Assembly (NCBI RefSeq): GCF_041199985.1
Contig: NZ_CP165647.1
Coordinates: forward strand, 248,001 to 312,000
Direction: 5' to 3'
Source of the DNA: Leptotrichia sp. HSP-536
GTDB taxonomy: Bacteria > Fusobacteriota > Fusobacteriia > Fusobacteriales > Leptotrichiaceae
DNA: 64,000 bases
Below the pieces are notes generated by a model that was not told where the DNA came from, made no database searches, and saw nothing but the letters and a program-made list of their open reading frames with translations. The translations under genes and the position numbers were made by a program. Shown here piece by piece: positions 44,490 to 53,982 of the stretch (positions are counted from its first letter, which is position 1; the number at the start of each line of letters is the position of its first letter).

Positions 44490-44840
44490 TCTAATAGGCT
44501 TTGGTATAAGCCGGATTCTGTATTTGTTAATCATTTATCTAAATCAATAATTGCTTACAGATTTTAGCGAGCTACCAATCAAGCCAAGACGGGCCGCCTC
44601 TTAACAGCTTTCTGCTTGCCCTTGCTTTGAGAGGGGTTTACCTAGCTAACTTAATCTCTTAAATTACTGGTAGTCTCTTACACTACCTTTTCACCCTTAC
44701 CTGAAAAAATACAGGCGGTTTCTTTTCTGTGGCACTTTCCTTAGGATTTTTCCCAGCAGCCGTTAACTGCCTCCCTTGCCCTGCAAAGTCCAGACTTTCC
44801 TCTTAAAAATAAATTTTCAAGCGATTAACTCCAAAACCTG
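44490..44840 (-). ncRNA. rnpB: RNase P RNA (M1 RNA)
   Basis: The minus strand carries the universal RNase P landmarks. Near the 5' end is GAGGAAAGTCTGGACTTTGC, then AGGGCAAGGGAGGCAGTTAACGG. Near the 3' end is ACAGAATCCGGCTTATACC. The ends pair as helix P1: GGTTTTGG near 44838 with CCAAAGCC near 44497. It is about 350 nt, normal for bacterial type RNA. A near-consensus promoter and an intrinsic terminator frame it, so it is a stand-alone unit. The exact ends are estimated to within a few bases. Confidence 0.93.
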
Positions 44841-44845
44841 AATTT

Positions 44846-44875
44846 ATAATATCATTTTTTCTCTCTTTTTGTCAA
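44846..44875 (-). promoter_or_regulatory. Promoter of rnpB
   Basis: On the minus strand TTGACA is followed by 18 bases and TATTAT, seven bases before the 5' strand of P1. The -35 box is a perfect consensus, as expected for an abundant RNA. Confidence 0.8.
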
Positions 44876-44881
44876 TTTAAT

Positions 44882-45814
44882 TTATAGATTTTTCAAAACG
44901 ATTTCTGCAATATCCTTCGCTCTAAGTCCGTAATTCGTAAGCATTGTTTCTCCATCTGCACTTTGCCCAAAAACATCCTGTATTCCATGTTTTATCACTT
45001 TTGTTGGATGAACTTCTGATAAATATTCTGAAACTGCACTTCCAAGTCCTCCAATTACTGAATGTTCCTCACTCGTTACAATAAATTTACATTCTTTTGC
45101 AGCTTTTAGAATTGTTTCTGTATCTAGCGGCTTTATTGTAGAAACATTAATTACTCTTGCCTTTATCCCTTTTTCTTCCAATAATTTTGCAGCCTCAAGG
45201 GCTTCTGAAACCATAAGTCCTGTTGCTAAAATTGCCACATCATTTCCTTCTCTCAAAGTCACTGCTTTTCCTATTTCAAACTTATAATTTTCATCAAATA
45301 ATACTGGAATATTCAATCTTCCCAATCTTACATAAACAGGCCCTTCATATTCAGCTACAGCAAAAATCATTTTTTCCGTTTCAACCGCATCTGCTGGAGA
45401 TAATACGACCATTCCTGGAATTGCACGCATTAAAGCCATATCTTCAACTGACTGGTGTGAACCTCCATCTTCTCCCAGCGAAATTCCTGCGTGAGTTGGG
45501 CAAATTTTTACATTTAATTGTGGATATGCTACTGAATTTCTGATTTGATCAAAAGCACGACCTGCGGCAAAATGTGCAAATGTAGAAGTAAACGTTATTT
45601 TCCCAGTTGTTGCAATCCCTGCCGCTGTTGCAATCATATCAGCTTCCGCAATCCCGACGTTTATATGTCTTTCTGGAAATTCCTTTTGAAAATACGCAGT
45701 CATTGTTGATTTTGACAAATCTGCTTCTAATACTACTATGTCCTCATTCATTTTTCCCAATTTAACTAACGCTTCTCCGTAAGCCACTCTAGTTGATTTT
45801 TTTTCCATTCTCAT
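44882..45814 (-). CDS. Transketolase, C-terminal subunit
   Basis: This half holds the pyrimidine-binding domain (VVLEADLSKSTMT, HINVGIAEADMIATAAG, THAGISLGEDGGSHQS) and the C-terminal domain (SEEHSVIGGLGSAVSEYL). It joins the thiamine-binding half at 46005-46841 to make a functional transketolase of the non-oxidative pentose phosphate pathway. At 310 residues it matches other split transketolases. The first Met could be the second one (MEKKST). GGAGAATATG precedes the start. A 190-base gap separates the two halves, more than usual for subunits of one enzyme. Confidence 0.92.
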   Translation of the reverse strand: MRMEKKSTRVAYGEALVKLGKMNEDIVVLEADLSKSTMTAYFQKEFPERHINVGIAEADMIATAAGIATTGKITFTSTFAHFAAGRAFDQIRNSVAYPQLNVKICPTHAGISLGEDGGSHQSVEDMALMRAIPGMVVLSPADAVETEKMIFAVAEYEGPVYVRLGRLNIPVLFDENYKFEIGKAVTLREGNDVAILATGLMVSEALEAAKLLEEKGIKARVINVSTIKPLDTETILKAAKECKFIVTSEEHSVIGGLGSAVSEYLSEVHPTKVIKHGIQDVFGQSADGETMLTNYGLRAKDIAEIVLKNL

Positions 45815-46004
45815 ATTCTCCTATTTTTATATTGATATTCAGTCATTTATAAAAGTTTATAAATATTACAGCATTTTTCAATTTTGATTTTTCTTGTTTT
45901 TTTACTTTCTGACGAGGAATCAAACCCCTTACTACATAAATACTGTTTCTATACTTTTTACTTTTACAACTGTTCTTTTTTATTTTGTTTAACTTATCTA
46001 AATT

Positions 46005-46841
46005 CTAATCTTCCTTCAATTCTTCCATTGCCTTCTTGTATTCTTCCTCATTCGGAGCCATTCCATGAAATCCAGGATTATTCTCCATAAATGAAACACC
46101 TTTACCTTTTGCAGTATTTGCAACAATAACTGTTGGTTTTCCTTTTACAGTTTTTGCTGTATCAAGAGCATTTATAATCTCTTCATAATTATGACCGTCA
46201 ATTTCAATTACACTCCAGTTAAATGCCTTAAATTTTTCTCCAATCGGAGCGACATCCATTACATCTGAAACTTTCCCGTCAATCTGTAAGTTGTTATAAT
46301 CAACTATTGCTACAAGATTGTCAAGTTTGTAATGTGCTGCTGTCATAACTGCTTCCCAAACTTGCCCTTCCTGTAATTCTCCATCTCCTAAAATTGTATA
46401 GACTCTAAAATCGTTATTGTAAATTTTTGCACTCAAAGCCATTCCATTTGCTGCAGATAATCCTTGTCCAAGTGAACCTGTTGACATTTCGACTCCAGCC
46501 AGTTTTTTCATATCAGGATGCCCTTGAAGTGGAGAGTGCCATCTTCTTAGTGTTGGAATCAAATTTTTCCCTTCATCGCCTAAAAAGCCCTTTTCAATTA
46601 AAGCAGCATAAAGTGCAGGTGCCGCATGCCCTTTACTAAGTACTAATCTATCTCTGTTTTCCATTTTTGGATTTTCTGGATCAACATTCATTTCCTTCCA
46701 GTAAAGCACAGCCAAAATATCAGCAATCGAAAGTGAACCTCCTGGATGTCCTGATTTTGCCCTGTAAATCATTTCAATAATGTCTTTTCTCAATGTTTTT
46801 GCCTTTTTTTGCAAATCTTCAATTTTCATAAAAGCCTCCAT
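46005..46841 (-). CDS. Transketolase, N-terminal subunit
   Basis: This is the thiamine diphosphate-binding half. It shows [16 protein letters not shown] near residue 28, [16 protein letters not shown] near residue 63, and the TPP motif GDGELQEG followed by NNLQIDG near residues 150-190. The 278 residues fit the split form common in Firmicutes and Fusobacteria. The likely start is the second Met (MKIEDL) or this one; AAGCCTCCA on the plus strand corresponds to a TGGAGG site before the first. The sugar transporter upstream suggests a pentose route. Confidence 0.93.
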   Translation of the reverse strand: MEAFMKIEDLQKKAKTLRKDIIEMIYRAKSGHPGGSLSIADILAVLYWKEMNVDPENPKMENRDRLVLSKGHAAPALYAALIEKGFLGDEGKNLIPTLRRWHSPLQGHPDMKKLAGVEMSTGSLGQGLSAANGMALSAKIYNNDFRVYTILGDGELQEGQVWEAVMTAAHYKLDNLVAIVDYNNLQIDGKVSDVMDVAPIGEKFKAFNWSVIEIDGHNYEEIINALDTAKTVKGKPTVIVANTAKGKGVSFMENNPGFHGMAPNEEEYKKAMEELKED

Positions 46842-46874
46842 TTTTTATTTATAAATATTAATAACTAACTAAAA

Positions 46875-48203
46875 TTAGTCCTCCTTTTTCAAATTATAGA
46901 AAAACAGTGAAATCCCAAATAACACCAATGCCACAACAAGCGTTACTTTTACCCCAAGCTCAGTTGCACCTTTTACACCATTCTGGACATTCTGATTTCC
47001 AACAACGAGTAAAGTCGATTGAACAACTTGCTGAACTAGAAATGCCAATTTTAAAAACATTCCCTGTATTCCAAACATAAAGCCTTCCAAACTTATTTTT
47101 TTCGTTTCTGACAGTTTTGCAGAAATTTCACTAAGCATTGCCTGCGGAAAAATAAATGCTGCACCACTTAATCCCGTTCCACAAATCACAAAAAGCAAAT
47201 ATGCAAAAATCGAATTATTTTTATTAATGAACAGCAGTCCAAAAGTACCGATTATCAAAAGCAGCATATCCACAATCAATATTTTCTTATAAGAATATTT
47301 TTTCCCAAATTTATTTGTAATTGGAAAAAACAGCCCTGCCATTCCAAACAGCACAACCGATATTACAGTCAGATATTTAATGTCCTTTTGCATTACAGCG
47401 CTCAAATAATATGTCAAATCTCCACGAAGTATGTTAAATCCGCAAAAGAAAAAGAAATACCCTAAAAAATACAAAATAATTTCCTTATCCTTCAAATGTG
47501 AAATTGATTTCATAAATCCTAATGATTCAGTCTTAGGACGATTTTGTGTAAGCTGCTTTTCCTTTAGGAAAAATATACAAGCGTAAATTCCCAAAACTGA
47601 CAATATTGTAATCAAAATTACTGTTTTACGTATTCCAACTTCTGTATTCAGTACTCCGTTTACTCTTCCCAATTTTGAAATCAAAATACCTGGCAGAACC
47701 ATCGCAACTCCAGTGAATATCAGCCTAAAAGTTGACTGCATTGTAGAAAGGTTAAGCCTTTCTTCTTTATTTGAAGCCAAATCTGGAATTAAAGCGTTAT
47801 ACGGTGCTGCAACTAAAGTGTATGCCGTAAAGTATAGCCCTCCAACAATTGACAAATAAATAAGTGTTGCCATCTGCGAACTTTTAATCGGATAAAAATA
47901 CATAATTGTAAGAAGTCCAAGCGGCAATCCTCCAATTAACATAAATATTGATCTTTTTCCAAAACGTGATTTGGAATTATCTGATAAAAATCCTACCACA
48001 GGATCTGATATTGCGTCAATAATTCTGGCAAAAATAAATGCTAGAACTAAATACTGCGGCTTTAACAGCGGAACTAAATTTTTTTCCGTTTCAGGTGGCA
48101 AATAATAATATGACAACCATTGATTATAAATCTGGTCAATCATAAAATATGAAACCCCAAGCCCATAAATTATGTAACTTTTTTTCGTTAATCTTGAACT
48201 CAT
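46875..48203 (-). CDS. GPH-family sugar:cation symporter (MFS_2)
   Basis: The 442 residues contain about twelve membrane segments. The family signature RIIDAISDPVVGFLSDNSKSRFGKR lies near residues 60-85, as in glycoside-pentoside-hexuronide carriers such as MelB and XylP. The substrate cannot be read from sequence. It starts on an alpha/beta hydrolase's downstream side and is followed by both transketolase genes, so a pentoside or pentose is plausible. Confidence 0.85.
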   Translation of the reverse strand: MSSRLTKKSYIIYGLGVSYFMIDQIYNQWLSYYYLPPETEKNLVPLLKPQYLVLAFIFARIIDAISDPVVGFLSDNSKSRFGKRSIFMLIGGLPLGLLTIMYFYPIKSSQMATLIYLSIVGGLYFTAYTLVAAPYNALIPDLASNKEERLNLSTMQSTFRLIFTGVAMVLPGILISKLGRVNGVLNTEVGIRKTVILITILSVLGIYACIFFLKEKQLTQNRPKTESLGFMKSISHLKDKEIILYFLGYFFFFCGFNILRGDLTYYLSAVMQKDIKYLTVISVVLFGMAGLFFPITNKFGKKYSYKKILIVDMLLLIIGTFGLLFINKNNSIFAYLLFVICGTGLSGAAFIFPQAMLSEISAKLSETKKISLEGFMFGIQGMFLKLAFLVQQVVQSTLLVVGNQNVQNGVKGATELGVKVTLVVALVLFGISLFFYNLKKED

Positions 48204-48237
48204 TAATCCTTTACCTTTCTTTTCTTTCTTTTTTATT

Positions 48238-49197
48238 TTAAGTCAGCAAAAATTCCTTTACTGTCTCAGCATATTCATTCTTACACTCAGGCTCAGCATA
48301 AATTCTAGTGTGCGAACCTTTTTCAAAAACTTTTAATTTAATATTATCATTTTGTGCAAGTTCATTATACTCTTCCATTAGCATTCCATAAGTTGTAGCT
48401 TTATCACTTTTAGACTGAATAATCAATGTTGGTATTCTTTTTAATAAATATGACAATCTTAATTTATCAAGATGGCTTCCGACTCTTAAATTAAAAATTC
48501 TTACAATAACACTTACGATAAATTTAGGAACTCGACGTTTTTTTGCATCTTCCTTAATCCTTTTTCTTATATTTGAGATCGAACTGTCCAAAATCAGTTT
48601 ATCGACAACAATCCCTTTTTTCCTAAGTGCCTTCACATACATTTTAGAAGCAATCGCAGAACCCATTCCCCCTTGCGAAAATCCATAAAGCGTAAAATTA
48701 TTCTTCCCAAACTTTTCATTCAGCATTTCCATCGTATGAAAAATATCCTGACCAAAGCAGTATCCCATTTTAGTCCTAGCCACATCAGACTTTCCAGAAT
48801 TTCTCAAATCTGGAATAAAAAAACTATATTCCTTGTCAAGCCCAATATCCTTAAACATTTCCAAATATTGCAACGACGACAATCTATTCACACCACGTCC
48901 ATGTGAAATAATCATAGTCTTTTCGGCTTTCTTATTCTCAATAAGCCATCCATAAAGCTGAATTTTCCCAGATTTATAAGCCGCTTCCTTAAAATTATAG
49001 CCATAATCATAAGGATTTGCCTTATTGTCCTCAATATTATATTTCTGTCTTAATTTTTTACTATTGTACACCTCTTCAAATGTAACTCTCGGATATTTCT
49101 CAATCTGATTAATAAAATACCGTATCGACATATATGCTATCACAAAGAAAAATATCATAAACAGCACATTAATCGCTATCAACAACTCCATTCCCAT
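48238..49197 (-). CDS. Membrane-anchored alpha/beta hydrolase
   Basis: A single N-terminal membrane helix (residues about 5-24) tethers an alpha/beta hydrolase domain. The oxyanion-loop motif SHGRGVNR is near residue 98, the nucleophile elbow GFSQGG near residue 174, the acid region QSKSDKATTYG near 262, and the His in KGSHTRIY near 298. It resembles the YqkD/BAAT group. The substrate is unknown; an ester or a glycoside acyl group would fit the neighbouring transporter, but that is a guess. Confidence 0.8.
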   Translation of the reverse strand: MGMELLIAINVLFMIFFFVIAYMSIRYFINQIEKYPRVTFEEVYNSKKLRQKYNIEDNKANPYDYGYNFKEAAYKSGKIQLYGWLIENKKAEKTMIISHGRGVNRLSSLQYLEMFKDIGLDKEYSFFIPDLRNSGKSDVARTKMGYCFGQDIFHTMEMLNEKFGKNNFTLYGFSQGGMGSAIASKMYVKALRKKGIVVDKLILDSSISNIRKRIKEDAKKRRVPKFIVSVIVRIFNLRVGSHLDKLRLSYLLKRIPTLIIQSKSDKATTYGMLMEEYNELAQNDNIKLKVFEKGSHTRIYAEPECKNEYAETVKEFLLT

Positions 49198-49234
49198 AAT
49201 CCTCTCCTGTTCTATTTATTTTTTATTAAATTTT

Positions 49235-50824
49235 TTAATTCACATACACTATCGGATTTAATTTCTCTTTTTTCCCCAAAAGCAATTCTTTGATTAAAAA
49301 TCCATTTTTTTCAACTTGTATTTTTTCCAAAAAATTTTTCTGAATTTCTAAATTTTCTAAATTTCCATTATTTTCATCAAAGTTCTCAAATTTTTCAATA
49401 TCCTTCCAATTTACAAAAATATTTTTTTTCTGAAATTTATTCTCTACACCAAAGTTTTCTATTTTATTATTTTCACGAATTTTTTTCAAATATTTCTGAC
49501 CCTTTTTATTAAAACCCAAAACTCTGACATAATTTATTTTAAGATCCATCATTTCAGCCTTTATATTCAGTAAAATATTCAAGATAATCCGCTCAACTCG
49601 TTTATTTGATAAATTTCTGGATTTTGTATTTTTCAAAAACTCCAAATAATTTTTTGAAATCATCATCGCTCCACTTATTCTAGCATAAATTTCTCCAGTC
49701 AAATCATATATTTCCATTATTTTTTCTTTTTTTTCCGTCAAAATCTTATATTTCACAATTTTAAAAATTTCATTTTTCACTTTTTTTCCATTAATTTCAT
49801 TATTTGTTTTCCATTCCAAATTTTTAAAAATAATTTCAAATGACTTTTCTGGCACAAATTTCTGAATTTCTTCTAGTTTCCAAAAGATTTTTTCTTCTGT
49901 TTTTATATTTTTCAAACTTTCTAAATTTATTTTTTCTCCAATGTTTTGCTTTTTCTCAAAATTATAACTTTTTTTAACAATTTTTTTTGAACTTTCTATT
50001 TTTCTATCTTCTTTTTTTAAAAAACTACATTTTTTTTCAACAATAGAATTTTTTACTTTCTCAATTGTTTCATTTTCTCTAAAGTCAAAATTTTTATTCC
50101 AATCTATTTTATTTTCACAAGAAATTTCTTTACTCTCAATAAAAAATTTTTTTATTTTTTCAAACTTCTTTTGTGAAAACCCATCCAAAACCTTCTCTAG
50201 CTCATTTCTCAAAAATGAAGCACTAGCAAACTCTTCCCTATCTCCAGATACTTTCTCTTCATTATATTCTGAAATTTCCCTTTTTATAATATACGGCTTT
50301 ATTTTAAGATTGCTATTTTTCATTTCACGCATATATTCCAGAGCCAGAATATTATTCGACTTCACAATACCATCCAAATCATATTCCTTTAACGCTAGTC
50401 TTTGAGAAGTACTGTAACTGTTGCCTTTTTTCATATATTCCATAAGTTTGTCCTTATAATCCTGCCTTTTCTGCAAACCAAGCACTTTTTGCAAAATCTC
50501 AATATTTTCCTCTTCAGCTCCAAAAACCTGAATATTCATCCCCAGATAATCCAAAATCCGTGTCGCCATTTTTGAAAAAATCTCCGCATTTTGAATAGAA
50601 TAATAAAGTGGCAATTCCACAACCAAATCCACTCCACATTCTAAATTAACCTGTGTTTTCTCCCACTTATCCAAAAATGAAATTTCTCCCCGTTGAACAA
50701 AATCCCCACTTATTACTGCCACAACCAAGACATCTTCACCAAATATCTCCTTAATTTTCCTGATTTGATACAAATGTCCATTGTGAAATGGATTATATTC
50801 AGCCACAATTCCTATTTTCAACAA
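49235..50824 (-). CDS. tmcAL: tRNA(Met) cytidine acetate ligase TmcAL
   Basis: TmcAL acetylates C34 of elongator tRNA-Met using acetate and ATP. The N-terminus GIVAEYNPFHNGHLYQI is the nucleotidyltransferase-like HxGH signature, followed by GDFVQRGEISFLDKW and VDLVVELPLYYSIQNAE. The 529 residues exceed the usual 380-420. The extra length is a Lys/Glu/Asn-rich region (about residues 225-310) plus a low-complexity C-terminal part. It starts behind a promoter-like TGGTATAAT on the minus strand near 50865. Confidence 0.9.
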   Translation of the reverse strand: MLKIGIVAEYNPFHNGHLYQIRKIKEIFGEDVLVVAVISGDFVQRGEISFLDKWEKTQVNLECGVDLVVELPLYYSIQNAEIFSKMATRILDYLGMNIQVFGAEEENIEILQKVLGLQKRQDYKDKLMEYMKKGNSYSTSQRLALKEYDLDGIVKSNNILALEYMREMKNSNLKIKPYIIKREISEYNEEKVSGDREEFASASFLRNELEKVLDGFSQKKFEKIKKFFIESKEISCENKIDWNKNFDFRENETIEKVKNSIVEKKCSFLKKEDRKIESSKKIVKKSYNFEKKQNIGEKINLESLKNIKTEEKIFWKLEEIQKFVPEKSFEIIFKNLEWKTNNEINGKKVKNEIFKIVKYKILTEKKEKIMEIYDLTGEIYARISGAMMISKNYLEFLKNTKSRNLSNKRVERIILNILLNIKAEMMDLKINYVRVLGFNKKGQKYLKKIRENNKIENFGVENKFQKKNIFVNWKDIEKFENFDENNGNLENLEIQKNFLEKIQVEKNGFLIKELLLGKKEKLNPIVYVN

Positions 50825-50897
50825 TTTTCTCTCCTAAAAACTTTTCTTACGTTATATATATTATACCATATAATAATCTGATTTTTGTAAAAATGTA

Positions 50898-50925
50898 TTG
50901 ACTTTTTTTAAAAATATACTATATT
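50898..50925 (+). promoter_or_regulatory. Promoter upstream of the IS3 remnant
   Basis: TTGACT, 16 bases, TATATT. It points into the region now occupied by the IS3 remnant and probably drove the gene whose 3' end survives at 51293-51388. Confidence 0.45.
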
Positions 50926-50984
50926 ATAAAAAATGAAACGTTTTATTTTTATAAAATGAAAGTTGAAATAAATTTTCAAGAGGA

Positions 50985-51292
50985 TGGAGTGTACCCAAAA
51001 TCTTGGACAAATAATTTGAAAACTAGTTTCCTATTTGTTAAAATATAGTTAAGGAGAGGAATTTGATTATGAACAAGAGAAGTAAAAGGTACACAGATGA
51101 ATTTAAAATGTTAATTTTAGAATTGCTGGAAGAAGGAAAAACAAAAAAATCATTAGGAAATGAATATGGTATAATAATAGTAGAATACACAGTAAAATAG
51201 GATTTACAAATCCGAATGAATACGAAGAAAGCCATAAAGAAAGGAAACAAAGAAATTGCTTAAAAATAGTCTAAATTTTGGGGGACACTCCA
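50985..51292 (+). mobile_element. IS3-family remnant, internally deleted
   Basis: The ends TGGAGTGTACCCAAAAT and the reverse complement of ATTTTGGGGGACACTCCA are imperfect inverted repeats of IS3 type. Inside, a start at 51070 reads NKRSKRYTDEFKMLILELLEEGKTK, the N-terminus of the OrfA helix-turn-helix protein, then breaks. Near the right end another frame reads GFTNPNEYEESHKERKQRN to a stop at 51272, the C-terminus of OrfB. About one kilobase between them is gone, so the unit is a MITE-like derivative that could only move in trans. Confidence 0.75.
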
Positions 51293-51388
51293 TATAGAGC
51301 AGTACCATTATTAGAATATAAGCCAGATTATATAAATAATATACAAAATATAATTCAAAAACAACAAATGAAAATACCTACAAAATAA
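51293..51388 (+). pseudogene. 3' fragment of a gene cut by the IS3 remnant
   Basis: Directly at the right IS end an open frame reads RAVPLLEYKPDYINNIQNII and stops at 51388. It has no start of its own. It ends 18 bases before the ankyrin-like gene, whose AGGAAGGAGAT site lies between. The fragment is too short to assign. Confidence 0.5.
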
Positions 51389-51406
51389 TAGGAAGGAGAT
51401 ATCAAA

Positions 51407-51958
51407 ATGTCAGAATGTACAACAATTTGGGAAGCAGTAAGATTTGGAACATTAAAGGATGTTATAGAAATATTCAAAAAAGGAGATGAAAAAATTGGAG
51501 ATGCATCAGGAGATAGTATATTATTTCATGCATTAGCAAATACTAATAGCATTGCACGTTATGAAATTACTAATTTTTTAATAAATAAAGGGGCAGATGT
51601 TAAAATAGTAAGAGAAGACAGGATGAGTTTGTTCTTTCCATTATTTTATCATGGACGACGAGATATAATAAAAATGACAATATTGTGTAAAACATTATTA
51701 GAAAAAGGTGCAGATATAACAACAATATATAAGAAAGAGAAAACGGTTTCATTCAAAGGATTATTTAATATCGGCACCCCTGAAATAGAAATGTTACCGT
51801 TATACCAACTGATATTTTCTCAACCAGGACTTCCTCTTTTAGTAAAGGATAAATGGGGACTAACAGTAATTGAATTTGCAAGAAGGTTTAATAGACCAAT
51901 AGCAGTGAAAATGATGGAAGATTATGTAAAAAAATATAATTTGAAAGAAGAAAATTAG
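51407..51958 (+). CDS. Ankyrin-repeat-like protein
   Basis: The 183 residues show degenerate ankyrin repeats: IWEAVRFGTLKDVIEIFKKG, DSILFHALAN with NFLINKGADVKIV, LFFPLFYHGRRDIIKM with LLEKGADITTIY, and a final LTVIEFARRFNRPIAVKMM. No signal peptide is present, so it is cytoplasmic. Such proteins often mediate protein binding and occur as immunity proteins next to toxin genes. Its upstream neighbour is destroyed, so partner identity cannot be judged. AAGGAGAT precedes the ATG and a strong terminator follows. Confidence 0.75.
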   Translation: MSECTTIWEAVRFGTLKDVIEIFKKGDEKIGDASGDSILFHALANTNSIARYEITNFLINKGADVKIVREDRMSLFFPLFYHGRRDIIKMTILCKTLLEKGADITTIYKKEKTVSFKGLFNIGTPEIEMLPLYQLIFSQPGLPLLVKDKWGLTVIEFARRFNRPIAVKMMEDYVKKYNLKEEN

Positions 51959-51967
51959 AATTTTTAG

Positions 51968-52003
51968 ATAACCGTTGTTGTGAAAGACAGCGGTTATTTT
52001 TTT
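51968..52003 (+). terminator. Intrinsic terminator after the ankyrin-like gene
   Basis: ATAACCGTTGT pairs with ACAGCGGTTAT over eleven base pairs with one G-U pair and an eight-base loop, followed by seven T. Confidence 0.88.
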
Positions 52004-52175
52004 CTATATTGCATATAATTTAAATTTTTAAAACAACTTTTTACCCAATAAATTTTAGAAAAATATTTATTTAATTTTCTAAATTAGTTCCTTTTTATTA
52101 TACCTTTTATATATATATCTTTTATATTATACCTTTTTAGGTACTCGCAAACAGTGATGAATAAAGGAACTGAAT

Positions 52176-53168
52176 ATGCCTACTATGAAAGATGTAGCAA
52201 AATTAGCAGAAGTTTCCGTTGGAAGCGTATCTAAATATTTTAACGGTATTGCTTTAAAGGAGAAAACTAAACTTGCAATTGAAAAAGCAGTAAAGGAATT
52301 AAATTATGAACCAAACATATATGCAAAAGGACTGAAAATTAACAGAACTAATACTGTTGTTCTTATAATTCCAAGTATCTGGAATCCCTTTTTTAGTGAA
52401 CTGACTTTCCATATTGAAAAAGAACTACGAAAACATGAGATAAAATTGATTTTATATAATTCTGAAAATAGCATTGAAAATGAAATTCAGTTTATAACAA
52501 TGTCAAGGCAGAACAAAGTAGATGGGATAATAGCAGTAACATATAGCAATATAGACAAATATATATCCGAAAGTCTTCCATTTGTAAGTATAGACAGATT
52601 TTTTTCACATAAAACCAATTTCGTAAGCAGTGATAATTATTCAGGTGGAAGATTAGCTACAGAAATGTTAATAAAACATGGGAGTAAAAATTTAGCCTAT
52701 ATTGGTCATGGCTCAAAATATTCAAATGACACTATTTCAAGATTAAACGGTTTCAAGGACTATTGCAGTGAACATAATATTTTCAATCAAATATGCTACA
52801 ATGCTGGAACAAGAGAAGAATTTGAAACGGAAGTAGATAATTTTATAAAAAAATTTATTATAACCAAAAAAATTGATGGTATTTTTTCTTCAACAGATGC
52901 ACATGCTTTCTACATTTTAGAAAAACTGGAAAATTTAAACATTTCTGTGCCTGAAGATGTCCAAATAATAGGCTTTGACGGGGCAAAGTCTTCAAAAAGA
53001 GAAAAAAATTATTTATCTACAATTAGACAGGACATTGAAGAAATTGCTGTACAATCTGTTAAAATACTAGTTGATACAATAGAAAATAAAGAAAATATGG
53101 AAAATAAAACAAATGTAAAAATCCCTGTAACATTTTTATCTGGGAAAACAACTAAACCTATATTATGA
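52176..53168 (+). CDS. LacI/PurR-family transcriptional regulator
   Basis: The N-terminal helix-turn-helix (MKDVAKLAEVSVGSVSKYFN) and hinge (NYEPNIYAKGLK) are followed by a periplasmic-binding-like effector domain (NTVVLIIPSIWNPFFSEL; LPFVSIDRF; IGFDGAKSS). The 330 residues are the usual length. The ligand is probably a sugar or nucleotide-type molecule, but nothing in the sequence says which. The next gene, a glutamine amidotransferase, starts 56 bases downstream with no terminator visible. The region 52004-52175 upstream is AT-rich. Confidence 0.9.
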   Translation: MPTMKDVAKLAEVSVGSVSKYFNGIALKEKTKLAIEKAVKELNYEPNIYAKGLKINRTNTVVLIIPSIWNPFFSELTFHIEKELRKHEIKLILYNSENSIENEIQFITMSRQNKVDGIIAVTYSNIDKYISESLPFVSIDRFFSHKTNFVSSDNYSGGRLATEMLIKHGSKNLAYIGHGSKYSNDTISRLNGFKDYCSEHNIFNQICYNAGTREEFETEVDNFIKKFIITKKIDGIFSSTDAHAFYILEKLENLNISVPEDVQIIGFDGAKSSKREKNYLSTIRQDIEEIAVQSVKILVDTIENKENMENKTNVKIPVTFLSGKTTKPIL

Positions 53169-53224
53169 TTTCTACGTTTAATTTTAAATTTTACTATAAA
53201 TCCAAAAACTAAAGGAGAACAACA

Positions 53225-53932
53225 ATGAAAATACACTTTATATTACACGAAACATTTGAAGCTCCTGGAACTTATCTTGCTTGGGCGGCACTTTCTGGAC
53301 ACGATATTTCCACAACAAAAGTATATCAATATGAAAAGTTACCTGAAAATGCAGATTCATTTGATTTTTTAATAGTGATGGGCGGACCGCAGAGTCCTAT
53401 TGGAGATAACGGCGAATTTCCCTATTTTGATGCAAAAACTGAAATTGAATTAATTAGAAAGGCTGTAAAGGCAAATAAATTTGTAGTTGGAGTATGTCTT
53501 GGAGCTCAGTTACTGGGAGAAGCATTTGGTGGAAAAACAGAAAAAAGCCCTTTCCGTGAAATAGGAAATTTTCCAATTGAACTGACAAAAGATGGACTGA
53601 AAGACGATAAAATAAAGCATTTTGGAAAACAGGCTATTGTAGGGCATTGGCATAGTGATATGCCAGGATTAACAGATACTGCAAAAGTCTTGGCAACAAG
53701 TAAAGGGTGTCCACGCCAGATTATAAAATACAGCGAAAAACATTATGGCTTTCAATGCCATCTTGAATTTACCAAAGCACTAACTGAGTTATTAATATAT
53801 TCAGATAAAACTCTTGAGCAGGATAGCCAAACTTTACCTTTTGTTCAATCTTCTCAAACAATACGTAACAATAGCTATGATGAAATGAATAATCTTCTCT
53901 ATAAGTTTTTAGACAAACTTACAAAAGAATAA
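53225..53932 (+). CDS. Class I glutamine amidotransferase (GMP synthase-like)
   Basis: The 235 residues form a stand-alone class I GATase domain. The nucleophile is Cys91 in VGVCLGAQLLG, and His179 and Glu181 in CHLEF complete the triad. The opening (HETFEAPGTYLAWA) and VMGGPQSPIGD match the YfeJ/GMP-synthase-like group, whose members act on gamma-glutamyl or other amide substrates, mostly untested. AAAGGAGAAC precedes the ATG. It lies in an apparent unit with the LacI-type regulator. Confidence 0.87.
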   Translation: MKIHFILHETFEAPGTYLAWAALSGHDISTTKVYQYEKLPENADSFDFLIVMGGPQSPIGDNGEFPYFDAKTEIELIRKAVKANKFVVGVCLGAQLLGEAFGGKTEKSPFREIGNFPIELTKDGLKDDKIKHFGKQAIVGHWHSDMPGLTDTAKVLATSKGCPRQIIKYSEKHYGFQCHLEFTKALTELLIYSDKTLEQDSQTLPFVQSSQTIRNNSYDEMNNLLYKFLDKLTKE

Positions 53933-53982
53933 AATAAATATGTAGAAAATAGCTAAATTCAATTTAAAATACTTTCTAAATC

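Noticed and set aside
45840..45960. Possible tRNA on the minus strand between the transketolase genes
   Set aside because: Only a T-arm-like hairpin is visible; no acceptor stem, D-arm or anticodon arm can be assembled around it.
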